Of a DNA stretch of 64,000 bases, positions 1 through 9,705 are shown piece by piece. The stretch is from Halocaridina rubra (lineage: Eukaryota; Arthropoda; Malacostraca; Decapoda; Atyidae). The translations under genes were made by a program, and so were the position numbers. The stretch's first letter is position 1. Each line of letters opens with the position of its first letter. The stretch spans positions 58,501-122,500 of the forward strand of contig JAXCGZ010005741.1 in the NCBI GenBank assembly GCA_037179515.1, read 5' to 3'. The notes under the pieces are model-generated. The model did not search any database and had not been told where the DNA came from. It worked only from the letters and a program-made list of their open reading frames with translations.

Positions 1-51
1 TATCTTTTGTCAAGTATATCCAGCAAGTAAAAAAAAAAATTAAAAAAAATA

Positions 52-190
52 ATCTCGTAAATTAGAGAAGCCCCAGGGTGCTCTAGGGTTATTAATATTT
101 ACAAGGCAAGTCAAGCTAACCTAACCTAAGAATCAATGGCGTTATTTAAATTTACACAGGGTTCTGGAATTACTCATCTTTACACGATAC
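52..190 (-). repeat. MITE-like element, copy 1 (family C)
   Basis: About 140 bp that reappears in inverted orientation at 18963-19111. The reverse complement aligns almost throughout, including the shared blocks AATAACCCTAGAG, GACTTGCC and AGGTTAGGTTAG. The two ends are imperfect inverted repeats of about 20 bp, as expected for a non-autonomous DNA transposon. I see no coding capacity. Confidence 0.6.
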
Positions 191-392
191 GAAAGACAAA
201 TGATGTTGGACTGCAAGCTCCCTTCCAAACTTCCATTCCCATCTTTCTCTTAAAACACGCATGATATAAGAGTGAAGGACTTTTTCTCCCCAACCCCAAG
301 TAATTTTGCAATGCTTGGGGTATACACTAGCCAATACAATACTAAAAAGATTTTATTTTAGCATTTAAGTGACTTAACTGATGCAATTTAGT
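191..392. other. Unannotated AT-rich sequence
   Basis: I see no exon or recognisable repeat here. It is probably intron or 3' flank of the minus-strand coiled-coil gene, which is still open at its last visible exon (3457). Confidence 0.4.
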
Positions 393-545
393 GGGGACTG
401 CAGTAGTGTAGTGGTTAGAATACCACACTAGGGAAGTGACAGACCCCCAGTTGAGCCCACCACGAGGTGTTAGGAAGGGCATACAGCCTTAATTCCCCAC
501 TTCTAACCTGAGTCAACCCCCACTTGAATTGGGAATAATAGTAAC
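393..545 (+). repeat. tRNA-derived SINE (main family, SINE-1)
   Basis: This is one of the few plus-oriented copies. The tRNA-like head has an A-box-like TAGTGTAGTGGTTAGA and a B-box-like GTTGAGCCC. The family core GGAAGGGCAT and the tail ending in a degraded form of TGAATGGGGACTAATAGTGAC follow. At least 20 other copies or fragments occur in the window. Confidence 0.8.
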
Positions 546-1675
546 CTCTCAATAAAATTCATGTAAATTACTATTGATTAAATGGTTAAGGGCTGGGGAA
601 AGCTAGAAACAGAGATGCTGGAAAGGTGCAGACAAATATTCTCATCAATAATTAATAATGCCCTCTTAATCCTTACGTGTCTTTAAAAGCTGACTAAATG
701 GGATATTCCTGGTGATAGGGGAGAACGAATTACAAGATTGTACTTGGCGCAGTGGCTGCTTCTTCCTTTCCATCTCCAGACTCTGGAACACTCTTCCACC
801 TTCTGTCTTCCCTAACTTTTATGACTTTTATTCCTCAAAAGGCTAATCGATAGTCATCTCAGGGCGTAATCCTGCCAAGTTTCTATGGATTCATTACTTC
901 GACTATTCTTTCAGCCTATACCATTACTATTGTTTATCAGTCTCTTATTGCATCTCCATGTTTTCATGGTGCCTTGGCCCGATGAAGGCAATTTTCTTAC
1001 CTGTCCCAGTGTCTCTCTTAAAAAAAGGGGGGGGGGGTGATAGCTCAGTAGCAGAGTCCCCCCTCAATCCAATGAGTACCAAATGTGACACAAACTGTGC
1101 AAAAAACACTGAGATAATGCCATCTAAAACGGATTGGGGATTGAGGGGCAGGCGATCCCACCACCGAAAAATATCTATCTTGCCAGTAAAATACTGACAG
1201 TGCATTGAGGACAGGCAGAGTATGATGAAGCCCTAATGCCTCCTTTCTTTTGTTACAGATGTGGCTGGCTGTAGAAGATGGTTGTGTGTGAAATGAAAAA
1301 TTCTGTGGTTATATGGAGAGAGAATTCAAGAATTGTAACTCCTGTGTGTTGCAAATACATACATAAACAACTGCAGCAATCCTTCCTGTAAGGGGATAGC
1401 CGAGTCAAAGCACATATTTTTACCTTCAGTGAATGTGAGTGCCTCGACTTAATGTGTCATAAAGTATATTAATCGAAATTCTTTGCACTCAGATATCTTT
1501 TTTCTTTTTGAAGCAACTACAACAAAAGAGATGAGTACTGGTCAGCTTAGGGTAATATCCTCCCAATTCACTTTTGTAATAGTAGTAATAACACAGTTAG
1601 CTTTGACAGAATGTGGCATTGTGTTTGACACAAGTTCAAAAATTAACATTCTCAATATCAAGTGCCTCATGAATA
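546..1675. other. Repeat-rich non-coding stretch
   Basis: No exon can be supported. The part at about 955-1010 resembles the 3' end of dispersed family D (full copies at 9121-9412 and 61871-62145), and about 1240-1275 carries the TTGTTACAGATGTGGC motif seen near other family-B repeats. Short open frames here lack splice context and family signatures. Confidence 0.4.
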
Positions 1676-3144
1676 CAGTGATCCCTCGTTTATCGCGGGG
1701 GTTAGGTTCCGGGACCGACCGCGATAGGTGAATTTCCGCGAAGTAGGATCACCCTATATGTACATAGGAATTTTACATTCATTTTTACGTTTACTGTATA
1801 AACCCTCCCTGTACTGTTAACAAACCACCCTTTACTTCATAAATAACAGCATGCAAGCGTAAATTTATATGAAAGTGATAGGTAAACCGTGAATGAGGCG
1901 GTAATGACATGACATACTCATATACATAGGTATTTTACAATTATTTTTACGTTTACTGTATAAACCCTCCCTTCACTGTTAAAAAACCACCCTTTACTTT
2001 ATAATACTCATATACATAGGTATTTTACAATTATTTTTACGTTTACTGTATAAACCCTCCCCTGCGGCCGACATCCGCAAACCTTCCTCCTTCTTTCAGC
2101 ATATCTAACAGTTTCACCTTATCCATTATGGTTAACATCTTCCTTTGCCTCTTAGGCTCACTACCAGAAGCCTTTGAAGATGAAGGACGTTTGGGAGGCA
2201 TTGCAAAGGTTGAAATACGTGAGTAAAAAAAAATCACAAGCACAACGTATTAATAAGCACAACGCAAACGGCGCACATGTTAGCTAGACTGAACGAGTGA
2301 GGCGAGACAATGGAAGATGGTGGGAGAACCAAGCTTCAATCAAAAAGCCAATCAGACCCCATGATACAGAACATACAGAAAAACAATTATGTGATTTGTC
2401 GACTCCCACCCTTTCATCCAATAGCATTCCATGAACTATCTCACGTAGGTGCTAGCTTTTGCGTTTTCCAAGATGCCAATACATTGTACCCTATCAGACA
2501 GTATTTCACATGGTGCAATACTGTGAGTTATATGTTTAAATTTATGTTTTTTACTGATTTTTACTGTTTTTTTTATTCTTAGGCTAGGAAATACTTGTTT
2601 TATCATTAAAATAATGAAAGTTTCAATATGTACTAGCTCAAGTAGGTGCGACCCTTTTCGTTTTCCGAAACGTTGATACCCGTATCGTATTTTACATGGT
2701 GCAATACTGTTAGTATTTATGTTTTTTATTATTTTTTACTGTTTTATTATTCTTAGGCTAAGAAATACGTTTTTTTATCAAGAAAATCATGAAACTACTG
2801 GAAATTTTAATATATGCTACCACACATAGGTGTGACCCTTTGCGTTTTCCGAAACGCTGATACCGGTATCGTACTTTCTATGGTGCAGAGTTACATGTTC
2901 AAGTTTATGCTTTTTTACTATTTCACACTGTTCTATTATTCTAGGCTGGGAAATACATTTTCTTTATCAATAAATGAAAAATTTTTTTTTCAATAAAATA
3001 ATGAAAATACTGTACTGAACTTTTTTATTTCTTAAAATTTTTAAATTTTCTCATATACCTGGAAAAATAAAAACCTGGCCAAAAAAAAAAACGCGATACA
3101 GTGAATCCGCGATAGGTGAACTGCGATATAGCGAGGGATTACTG
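1676..3144 (-). mobile_element. Tigger/pogo-type DNA transposon, degenerate
   Basis: Both ends carry the same inverted terminal repeat, CAGTRATCCCTCG followed by an (A)TATCGCGG-like block and a second shared block CACCTATCGCGG. The element is flanked by TA on both sides (1674-1675 and 3145-3146), the target duplication of the Tc1/mariner/pogo superfamily. Inside is a stub of transposase coding sequence on the minus strand (2063-2201). There are also two sets of internal duplications. A block of about 85 bp around TTTTTACGTTTACTGTATAAACCCTCCC occurs at about 1757, 1921 and 2007. A block of about 175 bp around TTTTGCGTTTTCC occurs at about 2455, 2655 and 2838. The element cannot encode a full transposase. 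Confidence 0.88.
2063..2201 (-). pseudogene. Tigger transposase N-terminal fragment
   Basis: The frame starts at ATG 2201 with MPPKRPSSSKASGSEPKRQR, the typical Tigger/CENP-B-like N-terminus (basic, Ser-rich). It is followed by the first helix of the helix-turn-helix DNA-binding domain (LTIMDKVKLLDMLKEGG). Similarity stops after about 45 residues, where the internal duplications begin. No DDE catalytic domain is present, so this is a dead remnant. Confidence 0.8.
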
Positions 3145-3161
3145 TACTTGTTTTTGCTGTT

Positions 3162-3288
3162 TTATGTATCACTATTTATCCTAAATCAGATAGAAATGGA
3201 AACAGACAGGTTGGAGCTGAGGGATTTAGACTTGATGTGGGTCTGTCACCTTCTGAGTTGAGCGCTCTAACTGCTGTGCTAGTGCCAG
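3162..3288 (-). repeat. SINE-1 copy (minus)
   Basis: Shows the GTTGGAGCTGAGGGATTTA block and the tRNA-like head complement (GAGTTGAGCGCTCTAACTGCT). It lies 17 bp beyond the Tigger element and is slightly internally deleted. Confidence 0.75.
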
Positions 3289-3456
3289 GTGAAAACTATT
3301 ACTGTATACCATAAATGGATACATATTGAACCTCCTATGTCAATATAATTTTTTTTTTCAACATTCTGCCATATCCTGCTGAAACCAGTTTAATAGTTAA
3401 AACTTAACAAAAAATTAACTACAAAGATGAATGACTCTGCAGATAAAATACTCTAC

Positions 3457-3594
3457 CTTATAAGTATCCTCCAGTGCATCAGAAGTTTTACTGAGTTCTT
3501 GCATTTGAGTTGAATACTGTTGTGAAAATTCCTTGCGGGTGGTCTTATCAGATTTTTTGGCACGGTAGGCAGTGCGAAGCTGTTTGTATTTGGC
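3457..3594 (-). CDS. Coiled-coil protein gene, exon 11 (last visible)
   Basis: 46 codons, phase 0 at both ends. The acceptor is AACATAG on the minus strand and the donor is GTAGAG. It encodes residues 1588-1633 of the joined protein, a very basic and helical stretch starting AKYKQLRTAYRAKK and ending ALEDTYK. No stop codon is reached, so the protein continues in an exon beyond the left edge or in one I could not recognise in 1-3456. Confidence 0.8.
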
Positions 3595-3879
3595 CTATGT
3601 TGTATATGTGCAAAAAATACATTTGCATTATAAACTAGGCAATGAGAAGAAATAAACTTTTGCCAAGTCTTATTTCCTGATTAAGCAGCTGAATTACAGT
3701 TATATGTAATAAATGGTGTATCACTGAAAATGAAAATGAGATGGGCACATGGGGTGAAAAGAGCATTGGATGCATGTGGTATGCCAGTGCAGCAGGGAAG
3801 AGAGTGTGCAAGAGATAGGAATGAGTATAGGTGATGTGGGCTAAAGGGGTACATGTATCTTGCACCCGACTAAATGGTA

Positions 3880-4140
3880 AACTGGGATGGGTGAGTGTGA
3901 GGAGGTTGTTATGAGAAGCAGCAGTGGGGATAAACCAGTTGGAGCAATCAGGCCTTGCTGCAGAAGAGCCTTATCCACATACCCTGTGGGTGGCCAAAGC
4001 AGTGAGGTGGGGGAACTACAGCAGTTCTCTATTCCCAAGGAGCCAAGAGGAGTGATGGAGGTGAATTGGATTCTGGTAAATGTGTATTCCACCTCCCTTA
4101 CAAGGGGGAATGCGGTCACTGTATATGTACATATGCAGTT
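3880..4140 (+). repeat. Dispersed repeat family B, copy
   Basis: Ends in the family-B 3' module (GGTAAATGTGTATTCC, CCTCCCTTACAAGGGGGAA, then TATATGTACATATG). It also shows AGGAGCCAAGAGGAGTGATGG, shared with copies near 37745-38130, 41045-41170 and 50200-50350. It lies in the intron between exons 11 and 10 and has no recognisable coding capacity. Confidence 0.6.
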
Positions 4141-4678
4141 GGAAATGAGAGTAATTTTATGAAAGCTATAAAATATTTAAAAAAAATTAAATGCCAAGTC
4201 CTATAGTCATAGTACAAAAATGGCAATAGAGTTTTACATTAATTTACACTAGTTACATCTCTTGAGAAAAAAGCTAAAACAATAGAATATATTTTAACTT
4301 ATACATAATTGAATATTAGGTTATCTGAAATAAGAGATAAGTACGTACATTAAAATTAGTAATCTAAGAGCTACATTAGGTTGTTTCCATTCCTAAGAGA
4401 CTGTTAAATCCTGAAGATATTTAATTTCACAGTAAGTTCAGTTACAATTTGCAGTGTTCCTTTAGCAAATTCATTAAAAAATAAAAAGCAATTAGTGGTG
4501 ACAAAGAGACTATTTATGATCATGTGGATGTCTGTCATACAAACATGACAACAGACTCCAAGAAGTACTGATAAATAAAGCATTTCTGCATAAGTACAAA
4601 CTGAAATGACAGATTTCCAAGAAGCTAAATAAATTAAAAAATACATTAAATACTGGAACAAGAAAACAGAAATCTCAC

Positions 4679-4804
4679 CTGAAGATTTTCATACGATTCA
4701 ATAGCCTCTCGGACATTGTGCTGAAGAACTAAGATCCTTGCAGAACTCTCTCGATCTGCTGCTTCCAATAAGCGAGCACGAAGTTGTTCTTCATAGAGTT
4801 TGCT
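4679..4804 (-). CDS. Coiled-coil protein gene, exon 10
   Basis: 42 codons, phase 0 to 0, residues 1546-1587. The acceptor is ATCCAACAG and the donor is GTGAGA. Sequence such as SKLYEEQLRARLLEAADRE gives a clear alpha-helical heptad pattern. The intron upstream carries a SINE whose target duplication ends 15 bp from this acceptor. Confidence 0.88.
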
Positions 4805-4819
4805 CTGTTGGATCAATTA

Positions 4820-5002
4820 TTATAGAAGTTGTTTGCTATTTTATGCCTCACTAATAATCCCCAATTCAATGGAGATGGAAACAAATAGGTTGGAGCTGGG
4901 AAATTAAGACTGAATGTCCTTCCTAATGCCAACAGTGGGCTTGAACATGGGTTTGTCATTTCCCAAATCGACTGCTCTAACCACTGCACTACCGCAGTCC
5001 CA
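4820..5002 (-). repeat. SINE-1 copy with target duplication, beside a splice acceptor
   Basis: A full-length minus-oriented copy. It is bounded by a 10-bp direct repeat GGATCAATTA at 4810-4819 and 5003-5012, a target-site duplication. The tail of the element faces exon 10, so the last 15 bp of the intron are original sequence and everything immediately upstream is SINE. Confidence 0.85.
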
Positions 5003-5221
5003 GGATCAATTAGGAATCAGTTTTAATATTCTTGATAGCAGGCAAGTGAAAAGCTGGCGATCCCTTCCTCCTTAACTATTATTTATTCCATACTAAGGAA
5101 CAGTTGGTGGAAGAGGTGATGATGTGCAGGGTATATTGGAAGTCTGCTGCATGCATTTCTTTTGGTTTTGTTGCTATCCTGCTGGCTTTAGCAGTATATG
5201 CTGATGTTACTGTTGTTATTT

Positions 5222-5378
5222 TTTGTCACTTAATTCCCATTCAAATGGGGGTGGATACTAACTGGTTGGAGGTGAAGAATTAAGGTTAGATGTCCTTCCT
5301 ACTGCCCATGGTGGGGTCGAACACAGGTTCATCACTTCCCAAGTCAAGCACTCTGACCACTGCCCTACCACGGCCCCA
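5222..5378 (-). repeat. SINE-1 copy (minus)
   Basis: Carries the tail CACTTAATTCCCATTCAAAT, GGTTGGAGGTG, the core ATGTCCTTCCT and the head complement CAAGCACTCTGACCACTGCC. It is inside the intron between exons 10 and 9. Confidence 0.85.
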
Positions 5379-5640
5379 TAGCAGGATATAGCATAATGTT
5401 GCAAAAATTACTAATCATTCATTGGCTGTACTATGTTCACTTTACACAATATGATAAGCAAAAGTGAGCGAATATTAACAAATAAGATATAAAGGTCTCA
5501 TCCACTTCCAAGTGTAATTTACTGTACTATTCACGTACAATTTTTTTGCGTCATAGTTAGTTCTCATCCAGCTGAGGGTGGACATCAAACACCAAACTTA
5601 AAATTTTAAAACAAATCATACTATATCATCAATATTTTAC

Positions 5641-5772
5641 CTTCAACTGTGTGATGATATCTAGCCACTGACGCTCACCCCTATGGTTAAGTTGGTAGCT
5701 ACTTGGCTGCGAGCTAGGACGAGGAGATGATGGTTTTCTCTGCATGCTTTCTTCTAGCTGAGATTCAATTAT
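5641..5772 (-). CDS. Coiled-coil protein gene, exon 9
   Basis: 44 codons, phase 0 to 0, residues 1502-1545. The acceptor is TTGACATAG and the donor is GTAAAATA. The start is helical (IIESQLEESMQ). A Pro/Ser-rich linker (RKPSSPRPSSQPSSYQ) then breaks the coiled coil before helix resumes (ERQWLDIITQLK). Confidence 0.87.
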
Positions 5773-5800
5773 CTATGTCAAAAAGAGGAAAATGTACAGT

Positions 5801-5947
5801 TTTATGTATCATAATTAGTCCCAATTTCAATGGGGGTGAATAAAGACATGTTGGAGCTCAGGGATTGATGTCCTGTGATGATGGGATTGAACCCACGGTA
5901 GTTGCTTCGCAACTCATAAGCATTACCATTGTGCTACCACAGCCCCC
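5801..5947 (-). repeat. SINE-1 copy (minus)
   Basis: Contains CAATTTCAATGGGGGTG, CATGTTGGAGCTCAGGG and the head complement CATTGTGCTACCACAGCCCC. It is somewhat diverged and starts 28 bp upstream of exon 9 in the gene's reading direction. Confidence 0.8.
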
Positions 5948-5965
5948 TATAATAATAATATACCT

Positions 5966-6102
5966 TTTATGGGTCACAATTTGAATGGGGGTGGAGAAAA
6001 ACATGTTGAAGATGAGGGATTAAGGCTGGATGCCCTTACTAACGCCCTGCAGGTGGGCTCGAACCTGCATTAATCACTTCTTGACTCGCTCGTTCAACCC
6101 CA
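5966..6102 (-). repeat. SINE-1 copy, head-truncated
   Basis: The tail and core match the family (TTTGAATGGGGGTGGA, AAGGCTGGATGCCCTTACTAACGC, GGGCTCGAACCTG). The A-box end of the head is missing. It lies beside the previous copy in the same intron. Confidence 0.75.
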
Positions 6103-6397
6103 ATCAAAAGAGTAAAATAAAAACAAATCATATGAGAGCATTAGTATTAAAATATTCAAAGAAAAATTTTGGGGTTAAAATTTGTTTGAAGAAGGATTGT
6201 TTTACTGTAGCAAGTATATATTTTAGTGATCCATGAATCACATAATAACAAATCCTGTATAAACTATACAATGTTTTACCTATAATATATACCAATGAAA
6301 GTTTTATACTGTGTATATATTAGACACAAGAAGAATAACTCTGTATTAATAAGTACTGAGTTGCCACAGATATAAAACTCAATGAGGTTGTTCGTAC

Positions 6398-6634
6398 CTT
6401 TCTTTCAAAAACTTCTTTAGCCAATTCCTCTTTACTTGTGGCACTGATGCTCACCAGTTCTTCAATCTTGGTTTCTGCCTCCTTCAGTTTCACTCTGTGA
6501 CTTACCATATCCTCTTGTGCAGCACCTAATTCAACAGACTTTTTCTCCAACTCATTCTTTGTATTGGCTAAATCCACGTATCTTTTTTCCAATTCTCTCT
6601 CAAGCGTAGCTAACTGGGATTTTAAAGAGTCCAC
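6398..6634 (-). CDS. Coiled-coil protein gene, exon 8
   Basis: 79 codons, phase 0 to 0, residues 1423-1501. The acceptor is GATATGCAG and the donor is GTACGA. This is the cleanest long coiled coil in the protein: LKSQLATLERELEKR, then NELEKKSVELGAAQED, then EAETKIEELVSI, with hydrophobic a/d positions kept almost throughout and many charged e/g residues. It suggests a rod-like parallel dimer segment. Confidence 0.9.
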
Positions 6635-7101
6635 CTGCATATCAAAGATGGAAAAATATATCTATAATGTTTCCTGGTACCACTGATATATTATCACTCG
6701 TTTCATTGACTGGAAGAGTAACATAAAATTTTCCAAATGGCAATAAATGAATTAGAAGAAATTATAATGTAGGAGCATACAAAAAGCAGCTCTACCCTTT
6801 TCATGCAATGGTAGATAACTAACAAATCAGTATCTTTTATAAGTAAATAAATGATTTAATATAATCTATTATGAGCTGAAATCTGATATGGCAAAGAAAA
6901 ATAAATAAAATAAATTTTAGTAAAATTTGGTCTTTCAGAAAGAATAAACCTACGAGATTTCATGTTCAGATTCCAAATGAGCTCATGCACCTTGGGAATA
7001 AAGAGAAGAAAAGAGTGATAGCATGACTTGCCTGACAACCCGACGCAACTTAAAAGGTTTAGTGAATACTTGATAAGGGAGATTCCTAAGTCAGTCCAAG
7101 A

Positions 7102-7242
7102 GACTATTAATCGCCATATGAATGGGGGCAGGAGATAAGACATTAAGGCTGGATCCCCCTCCCAACGTCCTGCAGTGAGCTCTGACGAGGGCCTGTCATA
7201 TCCGGGATTGAGTGACTTAACGACTGCATTACATCGGTCCCC
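7102..7242 (-). repeat. SINE-1 copy (minus)
   Basis: A diverged copy recognised by ATATGAATGGGGGCAGG, TTAAGGCTGGATCCCC and the head complement GACTGCATTACATCGGTCCC. Confidence 0.75.
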
Positions 7243-7324
7243 AAACAGTACATGAGACTGGGCTTCAACATTGGCAAACATACCTAAATAAAGACACCAA
7301 GTTTTTCAGATATCTCGTAATTAC

Positions 7325-7447
7325 CTCTTTCTTGACTGTAGATACAGCTATGCCAGACGTATATTCAAGACTTTCTCGCTCTGCCTGGACTTTATCTCTC
7401 TCCAAAGTGCGTACGTGAACTTCCTGCCATGCTCCTTCTATCTCACC
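7325..7447 (-). CDS. Coiled-coil protein gene, exon 7
   Basis: 41 codons, phase 0 to 0, residues 1382-1422. The acceptor is TTATTTTAAG and the donor is GTAATT. It encodes GEIEGAWQEVHVRTLERD, a charged stretch, and TVKKE at the end, joining in frame to the coiled coil of exon 8. Confidence 0.87.
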
Positions 7448-7608
7448 CTTAAAATAAGAAAACTAATTACTGCAAGTCACTTATAAATTAAATTTTAAGC
7501 TAATAATATCACACTTATTCCCTCATGATGTAAAAGCCTCTATAAGGGATAGGGACTAGCGCACTGAACAAAAATGGGAATAAATGTTTGCTTGTATGTC
7601 CTGTGTAC

Positions 7609-7657
7609 TGCTTTATGTCACATTAGTCCCCATTCAAATGGCGGTGGACACATGGAA
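7609..7657 (-). repeat. SINE-1 tail fragment
   Basis: Only the tail is present (TATGTCACATTAGTCCCCAT then GGCGGTGGACACA). The following bases (about 7690-7760) resemble the distal part of dispersed family B, including CTCAGCAGGATAATGGCAT. Confidence 0.6.
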
Positions 7658-8094
7658 ACATTATTTTCACGTGACAGAACAGCTAATAAATGGGATGAGG
7701 ATGCACAGGGTATCATGACCCTGCTATCTCAGCAGGATAATGGCATCACATTGAAAGAAAAAAATGTACAGTGGGCTTACATCATGTGAGGTTTGAACAT
7801 ACATTGTACGAAAAAAAAAAAAAAAATCCGATTTTTTTTTTAATGCATTATAACAAGTTTTTTTTTAATAGAATATTAAATATATTGTATCAGGCAAAGT
7901 TTAAGTACAATAAGGTAATCTAAGCATGATGTAAAGTATATGGGAGGATGGGCATAGGATATATGTAAAGCATAGAGGAATTTTTATATACGGATACTGA
8001 ACACATGCGGTTTTGGTATGATGAGTGGGGTTGGGAAGCCTATGGCTGCGTAAGATGAGTGACCACTGTGTATATATATACATATGTATGTATC

Positions 8095-8197
<103 letters not shown>

Positions 8198-8236
8198 CGC
8201 AATTTTTCTTTAAAACTTCTTCTCCTTTTTGAATAC

Positions 8237-8339
8237 CTGTAAGTGTCTGATCCTATCCCTCAGCCGCTGAGTAAGTCTTGTGCTGGCTCCCGAGTCTGAT
8301 AAACTTAGTGAGCTGTCTTCTCTACCTTCCTCTAATAAT
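8237..8339 (-). CDS. Coiled-coil protein gene, exon 6
   Basis: 103 nt, entering with one base to complete the codon split after exon 5 (AA+A, Lys) and leaving in phase 0; residues 1347-1381. The acceptor is GCATTTCAG and the donor is GTATTC. A Ser-rich acidic segment ([17 protein letters not shown]) precedes a basic helix ([14 protein letters not shown]). Confidence 0.88.
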
Positions 8340-8492
8340 CTGAAATGCATAAATTAAAAACTATCAAAAGGATAGGATGAAAGTTTATATTAGGAATTTC
8401 CCAGTACAAAAGATTTTAATTATTTTTTCCAAGGCAATGTACCTAAAAATACTGCACTTATATATATGCCTATAAAACAGAAAGAGACGTAC

Positions 8493-8673
8493 TTGACTCT
8501 CTTTTGTAAATCCTCCTTGTCAGCTGTTACTCTCAACACATGTTCCCTTGACTTGCTTAACTGTTCATTCAAGTTTTGGGAGACACCCACAATTTCTTCT
8601 AGTCTCGCAGCTATGCAGTCGTTTTCGCTGACGAGCACTGCAATACGGTCTCGGAGATTTTGTTTTTCAGTGT
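8493..8673 (-). CDS. Coiled-coil protein gene, exon 5
   Basis: 181 nt, entering in phase 1 (G from exon 4 plus AC makes Asp) and leaving with two bases; residues 1287-1346. The acceptor is GCAAATTCCAG and the donor is GTACGT. It encodes TEKQNLRDRIAVLVSEND, then RLEEIVGVSQNLNEQLSK, then DKEDLQKRVK, a coiled coil continuing the helix that begins at the end of exon 4. Confidence 0.9.
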
Positions 8674-8796
8674 CTGGAATTTGCAAAGAGAATCCACAGA
8701 ATTTAAATATATAAAATAGCAAAATAGCATTAAACAGGAAAATAAAGGTTTGAAATGATATTTCTGCTTTAGTAGATGAGGCTAAAATGCGCCGTT

Positions 8797-8940
8797 TTGT
8801 GTTGCAATTAGTTCCCATTAGCAGGGGGTGGACACAGACATGTTGGAGTTGGGGGACTAAGGCAGGATGCCCTTGCTAATCAAACCCCCATCAGTCACTT
8901 CCCGACTTGCGCACTCTACCAATGATCTTCCAGGACCCCC
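8797..8940 (-). repeat. SINE-1 copy (minus)
   Basis: Carries GCAATTAGTTCCCATTAGCA, ACATGTTGGAGTTGGGG, AGGATGCCCTTGCTAA and the head complement CGACTTGCGCACTCTACCAA. Confidence 0.8.
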
Positions 8941-9120
8941 ATACATAATGCTAAAATAATAAATATTAACAGTCGCTGGTAATAACTGCAAAAACTACAA
9001 TAAAGCATCAACGATGTTAAGATATTGTAAAGAATTGTCAAATGCTGTTAACACCTTTAACTGCCAAGCGTATTTAAATATCAATGTGAAAACCATATTT
9101 GAAACTTTTTTTTTTAATTG

Positions 9121-9412
9121 ACACCAGGATGGGCCAAAAAAAAAAAAATATAAATCTTACCCTCATCGGGCCTGGGTACGAAGAAAACATAACGAGAAAC
9201 GACAGATATGGGGAGTACTGTGACTTGTCAGATGTGAATTGATGACCAAACAAGTGGAACGAATATCCAAGAATATTCAATGTTGATGTAGGCATAGCAA
9301 GAGAATCATAACTGAAGGAAGACTTAACATCGAACTGTCCTGGACAGTCTTATTTAAGTCCACAACTCTCTTCAGCTGTAGTATCTCAATGGGCAGCTGG
9401 TGCCATGGGCCA
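9121..9412 (-). repeat. Dispersed repeat family D, copy 1
   Basis: About 290 bp whose reverse complement aligns along its whole length with 61871-62145. Shared landmarks are GAGATACTACAGCTGAAG, GACTGTCCAGGA, TAAGTCTTCCTT and TATGTTTTCTTC, followed by GGCC and GATGAGG. No protein similarity is evident and the class is unknown. Confidence 0.65.
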
Positions 9413-9491
9413 ACCTACTACATGGTTAGTGAAATATTATAAAAATGCCTGGAATTTTGTTTTTATTCAGTGAGTATGACATGCCATTTCA

Positions 9492-9606
9492 TGGGGACAG
9501 CGCTTGCACAGTGGTTAAAGCACTCAACTCGGGAAGAGACAAACCCATGGTTGAGCCCACCATGGGGCATAGGAAGGGCATCTAGCCTTAATTCTTCAGC
9601 TCCATT
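9492..9606 (+). repeat. SINE-1 copy, plus orientation
   Basis: The head reads GGGGACAGCGCTTGCACAGT then GGTTAAAGCACTCAACTCGG, followed by GTTGAGCCCACCATGGGGC and the core AGGAAGGGCATCTAGCC. The tail is cut short. Confidence 0.8.
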
Positions 9607-9705
9607 GGCAAACAACATAGAGATCATCTACAGGAAATAGGATGACCAGTAGGCTGTACCATATTTCTCATATTAAAAAGTTAATTAAAACAAAATTAAC
9701 TTTAC

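Noticed and set aside
100..130. CTAACCTAACCTAAG resembling an arthropod telomere repeat
   Set aside because: Only two near units, and the same bases occur inside the MITE at 18963-19111, so it is part of that element.
8420..8818. Membrane-like N-terminus in the open frame around exon 5
   Set aside because: The hydrophobic part is translated intron; the acceptor at 8674 removes it and the phase matches exon 4.
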